Origin: Schistocephalus solidus
Lineage: Eukaryota; Platyhelminthes; Cestoda; Diphyllobothriidea; Diphyllobothriidae
Length of the DNA: 64,000 nucleotides
NCBI GenBank assembly: GCA_017591395.1
Contig: WEDG01011416.1
Location: 1-64,000 of the forward strand
Direction: 5' to 3'
Made by a program: the position numbers and the translations under genes. Shown one piece after another: positions 31,000 through 42,429 of the stretch. Within the stretch, counting starts at the first letter, position 1. Every line of letters starts with the position of its first letter. The notes below the pieces were generated by a model. That model made no database searches. It saw only the letters and a list, made by a program, of their open reading frames with translations, and was not told the DNA's origin.

Positions 31000-32690
31000 G
31001 TTCAACTGCCTAGAACAAAGATTCTCAGGGTGACTTTTGTGGCAGTCGTTTCCTGGGATCAGCGGCTCAATAAGTTATCTGCTCCTCTTCGATGCGCCCC
31101 TGGGACCGCGTGGAACTTGGCTCAAGCCTGGCCAGAGTGGGAAGCCAATCAGTGCTGCATCCTTTGACGATTGGCTGCAGGTGGACAAAACTCAGACAGA
31201 ACCAGGTGAACCAAAAATCTGAACAACGGACTGTCATTAAAAAACGCCTCAGCTCACTGAGCGTCGTGTAGGTTCTTCGTCTTCAGAAGAAAACTTTTCC
31301 ACGCTACTCTGTCTTCACTGACTTGTGATTTGGGGATTATGTTTTTTTAATCCAGAGCACGTTTCAAATTTTTTAGTTTATCTATTTCATGCACTCTATC
31401 CACATCTATCTTTATCCGATGGCAAGACAACGTCAAGATGACGGAAGTTAGATGCCTATGCAAAAGCTCACAAAATTAAACAAACTGTCTACACGTGCCA
31501 CAACTGATCTGGTGCCAATTTCTCATGCACTGCGCTTCATTCAGGGGGAGCTCCAGATGTTACCAAAGCAAGAGTCCTATAAAGGCCACACAAATGAACC
31601 GTTGTAGCTCTTCCCTTAATTGTGGGAAGAACCGAGTTATTCTGTGTATACCGGCGTATACACTGACGGTGGTAGCGAATGTGTTCTCGCTTAATGTTCG
31701 CCTCATAGTCATGAGGCGGGCATTGACAGTGGGCAGCAGCCAGGACAAATATTCCATGAAGCTCCCTTGTCCTATCCTTGTCGTTCTGTCTTGAGATTCC
31801 CATTGTCCAACGTGTGGAGCGTCAACTCACGGATGACCACAATTGTCCTCCATTCCAGATGGTTTGCCATAGAACGATCTATCCAAACCAACTGGAACAC
31901 TTCTCACTCTGTTAGTCTCCGAGGAGGCAAGAGCTGTTTTGGTGATTTCTTCGACCGTGCGTTTTGCGTCTACAAACTTGCAGTGTTTGTTTAAGACACG
32001 TTTTTAATGCCTTCACCGTGAGAGGCTAAGCAGTACAATCTGCAACGAGGGCTGAATAGTAATTCCCGGTGACTGCCGAACCCCAATATGGTTTTGTTCC
32101 TATAGGAAGGCTATCCGGGATTGCCTGTAGTCCTCTCCGCAGGACATTTTTATTTGGGAGGTCAACCTGACACCCTCATTTAGGTTAACCCGCCAGTCAA
32201 GAACGGTGGCCTGGGGTGTGACAGCCTTACTGAGCATGGTTTCTTGGTACCGGGACGCGATGGGGTGACGTAGGAGTGTGCAACAGGTTTACCAAAGAGT
32301 TTGGTGGGGACTTTCAGTGTACTTCTTACAGGCGCATGTTTCGACCGTGGTCCTTCTGAGCTCACAAGCGTAGATGGTGTTGCGTAGGTTGCACCTTCGT
32401 ATATGGCATTTTGTAGTACAGTACGTTCGTCAGAACAATTTTACGCAGCGGCCACCCAACTGCCTGGATTTTGCTGCGGCGATGGTCCCCACCCTAAAAG
32501 AACACACCCACTCACAGGCAGGTTGGCGCGCACACACCCATTCAAGGTTTTCTTTGCAGTATTCCCTTGTTGTTCCTTCTGTTGACTTAATACGCCAACA
32601 TAGTTTATTGTGCTTCAAGAAAAATTATTTTGAAGCCTATTTTAATATCAGTAAATGCTGTTACTGCAGATAGTTGTTCGCCGACGTCAA
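31000..32690. other. No gene recognised
   Basis: Short frames on both strands (for example 31495-31803 and 32374-32673) lack domain motifs, good start context or splice-site support. The DNA is of ordinary composition and may contain old, unrecognised repeats. Confidence 0.35.
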
Positions 32691-32800
32691 GATGTGTGTG
32701 TGTGTGTCCTGCCCTCTAAACGGGCCACGTGGTAGATGCGCTGGACCAACACGGGGGCCAAATCTTAGTCCGGCAAGCGTTATTCTTATTTGGGATGAGC
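32690..32800 (-). repeat. Repeat flank inverted relative to 40420-40520
   Basis: (GT)n at 32693-32707, then AACGGGCCACGTGGTAGATG, CGCTGGACCAACACGGGGGC, is the reverse complement of CGTATTGGTCCAACGCATCT, ACCACATGACCCGTTTAGGG and (CA)n at 40455-40519. The two lie 7.7 kb apart in opposite orientation. Confidence 0.75.
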
Positions 32801-33079
32801 TGCCATAACAAATACCGGTCATGGGGGGTGCGCGTGCCAGACATGGTCGCGCGCAGGTGATGGCTCATGCCGCATCACCCGCTGTTGCCACTTATGGCTC
32901 TGGCGGGATAGGATTCACCTGCGTCCGACCTCGTACAGGTGGTGAATTCTCCTGTGGCCGCCTCTATCTGGTACCCAACTCTCACCTGTGGCTCCTCGAG
33001 GCTGGGTTCTTCCCAGCAGCCACACCACGGTCGACAACCACGACCGGCGGGTCTCCGGTGTTGTGTGTGTCTCCACACC

Positions 33080-33270
33080 CAGTACGTCTGCTCCCTTCCC
33101 CTGCTTCCCTCTCCACCCACCCTCCCTCCCTGCCACGCCCACCCCACCCTCCTCCCTGCCCTTCCCTCTCTCTCCTCTTCCTAGCCCACTCCCTCTACCA
33201 CCTCCCTCTTCGCTCACTCTCTCCCTTCCTCTCTTTCTTCATCCCTCTTACTCCCCTCACACTCTCGTCA
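33080..33270 (+). repeat. C/T-rich low-complexity tract upstream of LINE RT
   Basis: About 190 bases of CCCTCC, CTCTCC and CCACCC words with almost no purines. It makes overlapping proline/serine- or glycine/arginine-rich open frames on both strands (32821-33407) that are best explained by composition. It joins directly to the LINE coding part. Confidence 0.8.
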
Positions 33271-34590
33271 AAGGAGCCACTCCTCTTATCAGTGCTGATG
33301 GAACTACCCTGCTCACTGAGCAGTCGCAAATCATGAAGCGCTGGGCGGAAAAATTCCGAAGCGTTCTTACCCAGCCCTCCAAAATCTCCGACGCCGCCAT
33401 CGACTGACTGCCTCAAGTGGAAACCAGCGCCGACCTCGATCTACTGCCCTCTCTCCCAGAAAATATCAGGGCCGTGCAACAACTCTCCAACGGGAAAGCA
33501 CCTGAATCAGACGCGACATCTGCTAAGATCTACAAGCATGGCTACCCCAAATGATGAACCAGCTCACAGCGCTCTTCTAGGCTATGTGGTGCCAATGAAA
33601 GGTCCCTCAGGATTTCAAAGACATCAGGATCGTCCACCTCTACAAGAATAAAGGAAACTACCAACTCTACGATAACCAACGAGAAATCTCGCTGCTCAAA
33701 GTCACCGGGAAGATCTTCGCTCGTATCCTCCTCAATCACCTGAACGGTCACCTAGAGCGGGAACTTCTCCCAGCAAGCCAATGTGGCTTCCGAAGATACC
33801 GCGGAACAACCGATATGATTTTCGCCGCTCGCCAGGTACAAGAGAAGTTCCAGGAGATGTGAACCCACCTCTTAACTACGTTTGTGGATCTGAAGAAAGT
33901 CTTTGACTCGGTGAATCATGACGGACTGTGGAAAATCATGCAGTAATTCGGCTGTCCCGAGCGATTCACCCCCATGGTGCGTCAACTCAATGATAGCATG
34001 ATGGCGCGTGTCACTGACAACGGGACGGTACCAAAGCATTCGTAGAGACAAACGGAGTGAAGCAGGGCTGCGTACTGGCTCCCACCCTCTTCCATCTCAT
34101 CTTCTCTGCTATGCTGATGGACGCCTAACGTGATCAGCAGCCTGAGATCCGCATCGCCTAAAGAACTGATGGGCACCTTCTCAACAGTCGGCGTATGCAG
34201 GCTTCAACGCGCGTGTTTACGACTACAGTCCATGACTTGCTCTTCGCGGATGACTGCGCCCTTAACACCGTGACAGAGGAGGACATCCAAAGGAGCCTGC
34301 ATTTCTTCGCCACAGGCTGTGCCAATTTTGGATTTACAATCAGTACAGCCAAAACGGTGGCCTTGCACCAACCACCGCCCAGCCGGAATAAAACGCTCCC
34401 CGAATCAATGACAACGGCGCTCAACTCAAAACTGTGGAAACGTTTGCTTATCCGGGAAGCACGCTGTCACGCAACACGAGAATCGACGACGATGTTGCCC
34501 AACGGATTTTCAAAGCCAGTCAGGCCTTCGGCTGGCTGCAGGCCTCCGTGTGGAATCGCCACGTTATTCAGGCTGCAATGACTCCTTCTT
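33270..34590 (+). mobile_element. LINE (non-LTR retrotransposon) RT fragment
   Basis: Broken reverse transcriptase. 33280-33405 encodes SQIMKRWAEKFRSVLTQPSK, the usual approach to the RT. Then come SNGKAPESDA, KIFARILLNHLNGHLERELL, SQCGFRRYRGTTDMIFAARQ (RT motif 2), TTFVDLKKVFDSVNHDGLW (motif A with its Asp), TVHDLLFADDCALNTVTEED (motif C, FADD intact) and ETFAYPGSTLSRNTRIDDDV in another frame. Stops at TGA 33859 and TAA 33945 and at least two frameshifts kill it. The 3' part is replaced by a family 2 repeat at about 34595. I recall this RT type as abundant in diphyllobothriid tapeworms. Confidence 0.88.
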
Positions 34591-34594
34591 TATG

Positions 34595-35145
34595 TGACCT
34601 TTATGTCACTGCCACCCCGTGGGATCCGAGCCAGATGCGGTCGTGCGCCCATGGGCGGCTCTGGCCGCGCCAGCCACCTGCGTCTTCTCCCACCTCCGGT
34701 CTCCTTGACTCTGCCATGACACCGTGTGCAGGTAGGGGAGGAGGAGAGAATGCGGTAACTGCAGCGCAAGGCTACTATCACTTAAAACTAATCCACGCGC
34801 AAGTAATCGTCACTGCACAACCTGGTGTGGAGCATACGGTGGACATCTTTGGACTACGACGGTCGATCTATTGTGTGTGTATGCCCCTTAACCGATCCGC
34901 GTGGCAAGCCACCGTTCCTGCGCCCATCTTTACATGGTGCACTTATTTACATACGCCCAATCCCACCTCTCGTGTTCTGGACTCCGTATTGACATAGATG
35001 TGTGAGGTAGGAGAGGGTGTGGTAACTGAAGCGAAAGTTTAATATCATTGAAAACTAATCGCGTGTAATTCACCGTCCCTGCAACACACTCCTGTGCAGC
35101 ATATCGAGGACCCGTTGGACTGTGACAGTCGAACTATCATGGAAA
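34595..35145 (+). repeat. Family 2 repeat copy truncating a LINE, then a second partial copy
   Basis: AATGACTCCTTCTTTATGTG, CCCCGTGGGATCCGAGCCAG, GGCCGCGCCAGCCACCTGCG and TGGTGTGGAGCATACGGTGG match the reverse complement of 38390-38650. From about 34965 a second partial unit (CTCGTGTTCTGGACTCCG, AGGTAGGAGAGGGTGTGGTA, GTGCAGCATATCGAGGAC) follows. The first begins exactly where LINE homology stops. Confidence 0.78.
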
Positions 35146-35379
35146 CCTGTTAACATGGGTCTGGTCTTTACTGGTGTGAACCAACTTAGAAACCTACATC
35201 TTCAAATTAACTTTGTTGTATAAGTTTAAGAGTCTGGTATGCCAGTTCGTCTTCAGACAAATGGTAGTTGTGCAAAAAACAGTTAATTTTAAAAAGCAAA
35301 AGCTGCGGTAGTGGGCTAAAGTGTAAGCCAATAGACATCCACTGCATTTATTTATCTGGTTGATAGTAGCTGTTTTCGC

Positions 35380-36860
35380 TTCCACGTGACCCTGAGAAAT
35401 TTGTATGCGGCATTGAAATCGATGCGCCTATCAATGCATGCCTCGTCTGAGTGTATTGTCTCTAAGAAATCACGGTCCTCTCTTGTAGGCAGGCGCCAAC
35501 GATGTGGGTTTTCTCATATGCAAATATGTGTCCTGTAGCCAGTGTGTGCACGGCTACCTGGGATAACTGGTTACGTCTCTTCACCGCTAGCTGGTGTTCA
35601 TGTAAACGGGCGGATTGAGATTTCCCGATTTGGCAATAATTGACTATATCACAACTGGTACACGGTATTTTTAGATGACAACCCTGTCCGTAGGATGTAC
35701 AGGCTGGGTGTGCAAAGTAGTGTAGGCTTGTGCGCTTTTTATATAAGGTGTTTTTGGAATTGGATTTCGACCTGCTCAGGTTAATTCTTTACATACGAGG
35801 GGGTACGCAATCTCGTTGATTTTGGTGCTTGAAGGGTTATATCTCTGGAAGTACCCTTGCTGAACTGTTGTCGCGCATGCATCAACGTACAAATTCAGGA
35901 GGATGTCCTTTTTGGGAACATAGTTTGAAAAGTGTTTTTATTTCTGTTCGATATATTTCTTCCTCGGAACTGTGCGTTTTCCCTCGAATTAGCGTCAGTG
36001 AGAAATGTGATAGTCACTCCAAAAATGTAAGTTTACCTCGGGGTATATATCTTTACAATAGACTAAGGTATGTAGCGTTACATCAGTCTTTCTGTGTCCG
36101 AGGACATCTAAGAATACGACTCATTCATCAATTCCTGTTTTGAAGGTAATTGAATCCCTGGGAAGGTGGAGTTGACGCTTTTGTGAAGAAATTCTAGTTG
36201 AGCTCTTTGGACGATAACAAATTTATCGTCTACGTAACGCAGCCACAACCTTGAGTTACTGTTTGGAAGAGTTTGAACTTCAAACTGCTGCACCATAGCC
36301 TCTGCCAAAAATCCGGATATTGGTTACCACATAGGGGTGCTTTTAGAAGTCGATAATAATTTTTCGGTAAAGAAAAAGTTTATTTCAGGACAAAGACCGA
36401 GGAGTTCAAGAAGGAAATCAGCAGGTAAGACAGTAGAGTACGCCCGTAGCAGTTCGGGCGTACAGGTCTTCGCGAAGTCTAGAGGAATAAAGGTGAATGA
36501 AGAAATAACGTCAAATGACACCATAATTTTGTTATTTGCGATTTGAAGCCTTTTATCTTCTCTAGGAATTGCAATGAATCTTGGGTAGTGGTTCCGGAGT
36601 TCTTCGTAAGTAAGTAGAGTTGATGAAAGAGTCATTTGGAAATTTGTAATTTGGTACACCAACTTTGTTCATCAATGCATGCGGCAAAACAGTTTTAATA
36701 AAGGTATTTCTAGAACTACGACCACACAGGTGCAAAAACCATCGAGAGTTAACCTTGCCGTATGTACAGAATGCACGTGAGGTCGTCAAAAGACAGCTAA
36801 AAACATTAGGCACATCTGGCATACTTTGCGCACCCATCTTATACACACTAAGGAGAAGGT
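35380..36860 (-). mobile_element. Penelope-like element, second PLE type, RT and GIY-YIG
   Basis: Reading right to left: 36780-36600 PLE N-terminal RT part; 36324-36560 encodes NNKIMVSFDVISSFTFIPLD (motif A, usually SFDV.SLFT.IP) and FFTEKLLSTSKSTPMW; 36180-36240 encodes SRLWLRYVDDKFVIV, motif C with YVDD intact. The GIY-YIG part, 35470-35690, reads KIPCTSC, DIVNYCQIGKSQSARLHEHQ, then AVKRRNQLSQVAVHTLATGH, IFAYEKTHIVGA. The nuclease Tyr-Ile-Gly is seen as CQIG, and stops separate the parts. It differs from the 19-kb element and has no recognised ribozyme-like end. Confidence 0.83.
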
Positions 36861-36894
36861 TGGCTATTACAATAGAACAGAAATCATAGGCAGA

Positions 36895-37045
36895 AGAAGG
36901 TTCCTGACAAAGTCAAAGGAGACTGGAATGACCATTTCTGGCTCATAAGCCGTCATCAGCCAGTCGAACTCAAACTCAGGAGTAGCACTACCCGAGGCTC
37001 AAAACCATAGTCTTTTGATTAGAAATCCAACGTTCTAACTATCAT
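36895..37045 (-). mobile_element. tRNA-headed SINE, left arm of second inverted pair
   Basis: On - the head ends GAACGTTGGATTTC, with GGTTTTGAGCCTCGGG as box B-like, body TGATGACGGCTTATGAGCCA, then GAAATGGTCATTCCAGTCTC. The tRNA boxes are mutated. It pairs with 37120-37305. Confidence 0.75.
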
Positions 37046-37119
37046 TCTTCTGTCTATGCTACTGGCGACTATGTGGCTGCTGGCGGGGATCGGTGAACGT
37101 CCTTGCACCAGTGTTAATA

Positions 37120-37305
37120 TCCCTAATTGAAACTGGCAAGACAACGAGCCGCGGCTTTGTGGATTAGAACGTTGAACTCCTAAACAACAGATCGCGGGTT
37201 CTAGTCTCGGATGAAGCACCACCTGGGGTTGGGTATGGTTGGCTGATGACGGCTAATAAGCCAGAAATGGCCATTCCAGTCTCCTAGTGTTTGTCGATAA
37301 TATTT
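37120..37305 (+). mobile_element. tRNA-headed SINE, right arm of second inverted pair
   Basis: AAACTGGCAAGACAACGAGC, then GATTAGAACGTTGAACTCCT, box B-like GGGTTCTAGTC, TGATGACGGCTAATAAGCCA, GAAATGGCCATTCCAGTCTC. Upstream GGCTGCTGGCGGGGATCGGT also occurs, inverted, at 26709-26725 beside the other pair, so it belongs to the family consensus. Confidence 0.78.
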
Positions 37306-37829
37306 TTCTGCCTATGATTTCCGTTTTGTTGAAATAGCCGACCCTGCACTTAGTATGTATAAGCTGGGTGCGCAAAGTAGTTACATGCTTGTGCGCCCGG
37401 CGTCCTGGAGAATGTTTCGCTGATGATGGGTTCTAGCATGAAACTGCAACTTCAGGCGAACATTTTCCTTGTTCAAGCGATTGCGTCGACTTTTCTCAGG
37501 CTACTCCCTGACAGATCCGATAATCCGCATTCGCGATGGTTAACAGATCCATTCGTCAATGAAGGATGGGCTACTTTCTTGCTTAAGAGAGTATATTGGC
37601 TTCATGTGCATTTTGAATGCCCTCAGTTTTCTCCTGCATGTGATTATCTGTTCTCGCGCACTGTGCGATCAAAATTTAATTTGTCTGAATTTATTTGATG
37701 AGGGTATGCTATGTAACCCCACTGGCTGGTTGTTCATAAATCTACCTTATTTTACGTAGGTATGTGTGATTCATTACCTTATGCCTGTAAATAGGGTAAG
37801 TGCTAGGAGGGCCAGACTTGGGTTATGTT

Positions 37830-37930
37830 TTAGCTTTAGCGTTTACAGTTTTTAGTTTAGGGTGTAGGGATAGAATTTTAAGGCTCGGATTAAGGTTACG
37901 TTTACTGTTACGGTTGAATTTTCCTTACAA
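37830..37930. repeat. Degenerate TTAGGG-like block
   Basis: Words such as GTTTAGGGTGTAGGG, GGATTAAGGTTACG and GTTACGGTTG echo, on the opposite strand, the CCCTAA-like block at 7430-7545. It is diverged, not a telomere array. Confidence 0.45.
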
Positions 37931-38379
37931 ACGAAGAGCTAGGGCTGCCGATTGCAGGCATGTCCACATTTGGCGTTGGGGTTTTAATTGACTACAGTTT
38001 TTCCAGTGGGGTTACGTACCCTTTCCGTTGAGGTAAGCCATCTCAAACAACCGTAGGTCATCCTAAAAAAGTTCAAAACGTTCTCGGCATCGAAGAGGGA
38101 GGGTAGCGCATGCCATTACTTCTTGTTTGTCAAATAGGTTTTTTTCGCGCGTGAATCCGAAGCTATGCGAACAGTGCCTTTAAAAATTAAAACTTAGCGA
38201 TGAATAGCGCAGCACTAGGTCTTCACAGGTGCATTCTGAGCAGAAAAATAGGTCGCACAGGCCTTCTTATGATCAAACATTCCGTCGTAACCCTCACAAA
38301 CCTGCATTTATTTTTAATTGGCTCAAAAATGACATTTCCTGTCAACGTCGCCCTCGCATCGCACTAAGAGATGACACAC

Positions 38380-39780
38380 GATAGGTCGACCGTCGATTAC
38401 GACAAGGTCCACCGTATGCTCCACACCAGGTGGTGCAGGGACAGTGACTTGCGCGTGAAGTAGTTTTAAGTGATAGTAGCCTTGCGCTGCAGCTACCGCA
38501 CTCTCTCCTCCTTCCCCACCTGAGCTCGGTGTCATGACAGAGTCAAGAAGACCGGAGGCGGGAGAGGACGCAGGTGGCTGGCGCGGCCGGAGACACCCCT
38601 GGGCTCGGAATCCACGGAGTGAAAGTGCCATAAAGGCCACATTAAGGAGCCATTGCAGCCTGACTTTCAGTCCGCCAGTCAGCCACTCAACACAAAACAC
38701 ACATTGGGCTGACCACGCGGTCCGAGTTATCCCGTCAGTTGGCAACCTTCCAAGCCACGTCTTTTAGCGCACCATGATAGTTTCAAGCGCGTCAGATTGT
38801 TTATAGTGATGAAAATGCGCTGAGCTCTCGACCTCACTCTCTCCCCCACCCCCCCCCACAATCAGACCACTGTCCGAGGCGGTCAGTTGTCTGATGCGGA
38901 AGCGGGCGCAGCTGCTGGTGACCCCAAACACAAGCCCCAGGATTTCACACAACAGGGGGTTGAACGGCTTACAGCTCACATGTGTGAGATAGCCAGAGGT
39001 CACGTTAAGAAGGAGCCATCGCAGCCTGACTCTCAGACCACCAGTCAGCCACTCCACAGAACACACATTGGACAAACTGCGAGGTCTGAGTGTAATTGTC
39101 AGTTGACAAGCTTCCAACCACACACTCTTCTCCTCCCCCACCTGAGCCCGGTCACACGACACAGGCAAGAAGACCGGATATGAGAGAGGTCGCAGGTGGC
39201 TGGCGCGGCCGGAGCCGCCCCTGGGCGTACCACCACACCTTGCTCGGATCCCACAGAGTGGGAGTGCCATAAAGACGACATTAAGAAGGAGCCATTGCAG
39301 CCTGACTCTCAGTCCGCCACTCCACACAAAACACACATTGGGCTGACCATGCGGTCCGAGTTATCCCGACAGTTGGCAACCTTCCAAGCCACGGCTTTTA
39401 GCGCACCGTGATAGTTTTAAGCGCGTCAGATTGTTTATAGTGAGGAACATGCGCTGAGTTGTTGACCTCGCTCTCTCCCCCCACCCCCACAATCAGACTA
39501 CCATCCGAGCCAGTCAGTTGTCTGATGTGGGAGTGGGCGCATTGGCTGACGGATCGGCGTACCCGTCTTCGCGCGCCACAGCACGACCTGGCCCCCATAA
39601 CGCACACACCAGGATTCACAAATTCAGGGGATATGGAGCAGCCATCGCCATCCGACTCCCAGTCCACTGGTCAGCCACTCGACACACACAACACATACAC
39701 TGGGCCGACGGCGTGGTCTGGTGTAAGCATCAGATTAGCAGCCTTCCAAGCCACGGTTTCTAGGAAACCATGATTTTATC
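38380..39780 (-). repeat. Tandem duplication of family 2 repeat, period 634 bp
   Basis: TTTAGCGCACCATGATAG at 38763 recurs as TTTAGCGCACCGTGATAG at 39397, 634 bases away. The flanking parts (GTCAGATTGTTTATAGTGA, the C-rich run, AATCAGAC, GTCAGTTGTCTGATG) keep step. The middle block CAGCCTGACT..CCGCCA..CACATTGG occurs four times, near 38640, 39005, 39275 and 39640, alternating about 365 and 270 bases. It encodes no recognised protein. Confidence 0.8.
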
Positions 39781-40249
39781 AGGTACATTATGATGATTGT
39801 GAGGGTGTTTTCTATGTATTAGTGTAGCTGGTGTGCGCTGATGTGGCTTAGCCTCCGGTGGTTTACTGCAGGTTGTCGTGGAGGTGAATGTGTCCTAATA
39901 GGCCCATGCGGTGTGTAAATGTGCGGTTCTGCCATCAGCCGGGGCCCATCGTTCTTATAGACTTCCGTTGGGATTGCGTCGGATCCCGGTGCTTTCCCGC
40001 TGGAACTCTGTTACACGGCCCGGATAGTTTCGTGTAGAGAAAGCGGACGATTGAAGTCATTTTTAATGTCAACTTGAGTGAGCCGGTCAATGGCAGCATT
40101 GGAGATGGCTGATGAGTAGTTAAGAACACTTCTGAAGTCTCGGCCCAGCGCTTCAGAATTTAGGATTTCTCCGTCAGAAGTGTTGTGCCGTCAGAGCTGA
40201 GCAGCGGTGCGGTCACCTTGATACAGGGGCCGTAGATGGCCTTGATAGC

Positions 40250-40400
40250 TCTGAAGCTACCGCACTCTCTCCTCCTCCTCCCCCACCTGAGCCCGGTGTC
40301 AAGAGAGAGTCAAGAAAACCGGAGGCGGGATAGGACGCAGGTGGCTGGCGCGGCTGTCCCCTAAGTCCTAGCCGTCCCTAGGCGTGCCCCCACACCTCCA
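40250..40400 (-). repeat. Family 2 repeat fragment
   Basis: CTACCGCACTCTCTCCTCCT, CACCTGAGCCCGGTGTCA and GTGGCTGGCGCGGCTGTCCC match the 38500-38600 part, minus orientation. It is followed by the repeat flank that recurs inverted at 32690-32800. Confidence 0.75.
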
Positions 40401-40503
40401 TGTTCGGCATTTGTAATGGGAGCGCAACCCGAATAACGCCTGCCGTGCCCTAATGTGGCCCCCGTATTGGTCCAACGCATCTACCACATGACCCGTTTAG
40501 GGG

Positions 40504-40519
40504 ACACACACACACACAC
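40504..40519. repeat. (CA)n microsatellite
   Basis: Eight AC units end the 40420-40520 repeat. The reverse-complement (GT)n sits at the matching end of the inverted copy at 32693-32707. Confidence 0.85.
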
Positions 40520-42350
40520 GCATGAATGAAATTTCTGGCCTGAGCTCGCCTGGAATGGACCTCATTATAGTCTCGCAGAACTACAGGCGGCTGTAATGAA
40601 AGGTGTGAGGTTATGTGACTCAATAGCTGGCCATTGTTACGCTTTTAGAGGGATGACTTTAACTAAAACCGTAAAACCATCAGTTTGGGTAAATGGATTA
40701 TCATGGACGATGATGTGGCCACTCGAGCCTCATCGATGCGCTTCCACTGTTATGTACTGACGATTCCCAAAATCACGTACTAATCGACTTTATGGGGACA
40801 TTTATATCGCTACGTCTTGGTTCACAGCTCAGCTTGTACCTCCACTAGACTGCGGTCTGCTCGGCAATCGCCCTGACCGATGGGATAATTCAGTTAGAGG
40901 TACCCGATAAGTCTCCTTTGACTGGCCTCGATATTCTTCTCCTAAAAGACGTTCTATAGAAAACGATATACAGACCACACTGACTTGCTACGCCAGCAAC
41001 ATACGTGATTCCGACGCGGGGCAAAATGGTTTTAACGTTCGAGGTAAAGCCTGCGAATCATGGATTTGGAAATGCCGATCCTAAATGTAAATTCCAACGC
41101 ATTCACCATAGCTTCCTTCCCGCAACCATCCCACATAATCAAAGTACAGTTCGACTTTACTGTTGGAACTCCAGCGTAGCTTCCATTTCCGCATATCTTG
41201 CATTGAGGACAATTTTGAACACCTTCAAACCCTTTGACAAACTTGACAGGCGAGTTTGCAAAGTCATGATGTAAAGAAGCCCCACTGTGAAATTTCCCAC
41301 TCCTAAGAGGACCACCAACTTAAACCATGAACGACCGTACCTGTCACAAGGACGCTTCCGGCTAAGCCTTTGCCCTCTCAGAGATTTGCGATGAGCGCCG
41401 GAGCAAGTTCTGCCGGCTTCAATTGCCTGAAGTCGCATAGCCGCGCCCAGAATCCCTTAGAGATCATAGCGAACAATCTTTAGCTCAGCAGTAATCATAA
41501 ACTGGAAGACGTCAGGGCAGTTAACAACAGAATGGAGCCCTGGTTGGGGAAAAGGGTTATGGCAGTGCCAGGTCCTAAACATTCATTCCTTGGTTGTGTC
41601 TAACAAAGAAACGGTTGACCGATGCAAAAAACGCTTCCGAATCTAATGAGGCTACCGCCTCAACTCGGTCTTCGACGCAAGAACCGTGTAAAACGAAGAA
41701 GTCAGGGAAGCCCGCGGGCACGGACTGTATGGCGGCTGAGCCGGTGCTCTTGCATACTTGAGCATCCCAAGTGCCTACTTAGTTTGGAACGTCACGGTAG
41801 CACAGGCGTCACCGGGCCTGTTGTGGGGGAGCGGTCGTAGAGCATTCCACAGGCCAATCTAGGTTATGAGCCCATTTTTCGCTTACCGCCCAGAATAGTA
41901 GTAGGCCCTCGGCAGGTGGTGGGCATTCCAACCACCTTAGCGCTAATAAATCAGGTCGGTTCCAAATAAAACTCATGGGGTAGGAATGACACGACAGACA
42001 TTCGTGAGGCTCCCCGAACATAAGCTAGAAGAAACCTAGTTAACTACAAAGCTAGCAACAAGCAGATGACGTGACGATTGAGGAAACACGCTGAAAAGAC
42101 GGCATCAATCGCGATCTTTCCAAGATGACACCCGAATTTTGTGTCCGCTGGTGCAAAGGCAACATTGAAAGCGCAGTTGAAATTTCGTACAGGTAATAAA
42201 CCACTAGAAACTTAGAGAAACACGAGGGAAAAAATTTAAGTGTCACCTGAACACTTAGTACTCTCGTGAAACATACTGAGAAACCCGCCTACGCAGGGAA
42301 ATAAATTAGAGCTGGCAAACAGAAATGGCCCTTTTAGAGAAGGTATAGGT
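40520..42350. other. No gene recognised; spacer downstream of MDH1
   Basis: Frames shorter than 100 codons on both strands, no domains, no clear repeats. The part nearest 42350 is the 3' flank of MDH1. Confidence 0.45.
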
Positions 42351-42355
42351 AAGAA

Positions 42356-42361
42356 TTTATT
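42356..42361 (-). promoter_or_regulatory. MDH1: AATAAA polyadenylation signal of MDH1
   Basis: TTTATT on + reads AATAAA on -, about 70 bases after the stop codon of MDH1, in the right orientation for its mRNA 3' end. Confidence 0.65.
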
Positions 42362-42429
42362 CAATCTACACAATTAGAGTAGGTGACAGGGACTCAAGAA
42401 TAAAGTCCAGTTCACGTTCTTGCAGATGT

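Noticed and set aside
32821..33407. Overlapping open frames of 100-171 codons on both strands
   Set aside because: They cover a C/T-rich tract and give proline/serine or glycine/arginine-rich products in several frames; explained by composition, and joined to a LINE RT.
34434..34997. 187-codon open frame
   Set aside because: It fuses the end of a LINE RT with a family 2 repeat, so it is a chance read-through and not a gene.
37419..37445. Another hammerhead-like core (CTGATGA ... GAAAC)
   Set aside because: The core words are present, but the bases between them do not pair and no PLE end is recognisable around it.
38764..39336. 190-codon open frame on minus strand
   Set aside because: Lies wholly in the 634-bp tandem repeat; the same frame recurs with the repeat period and has no domain.
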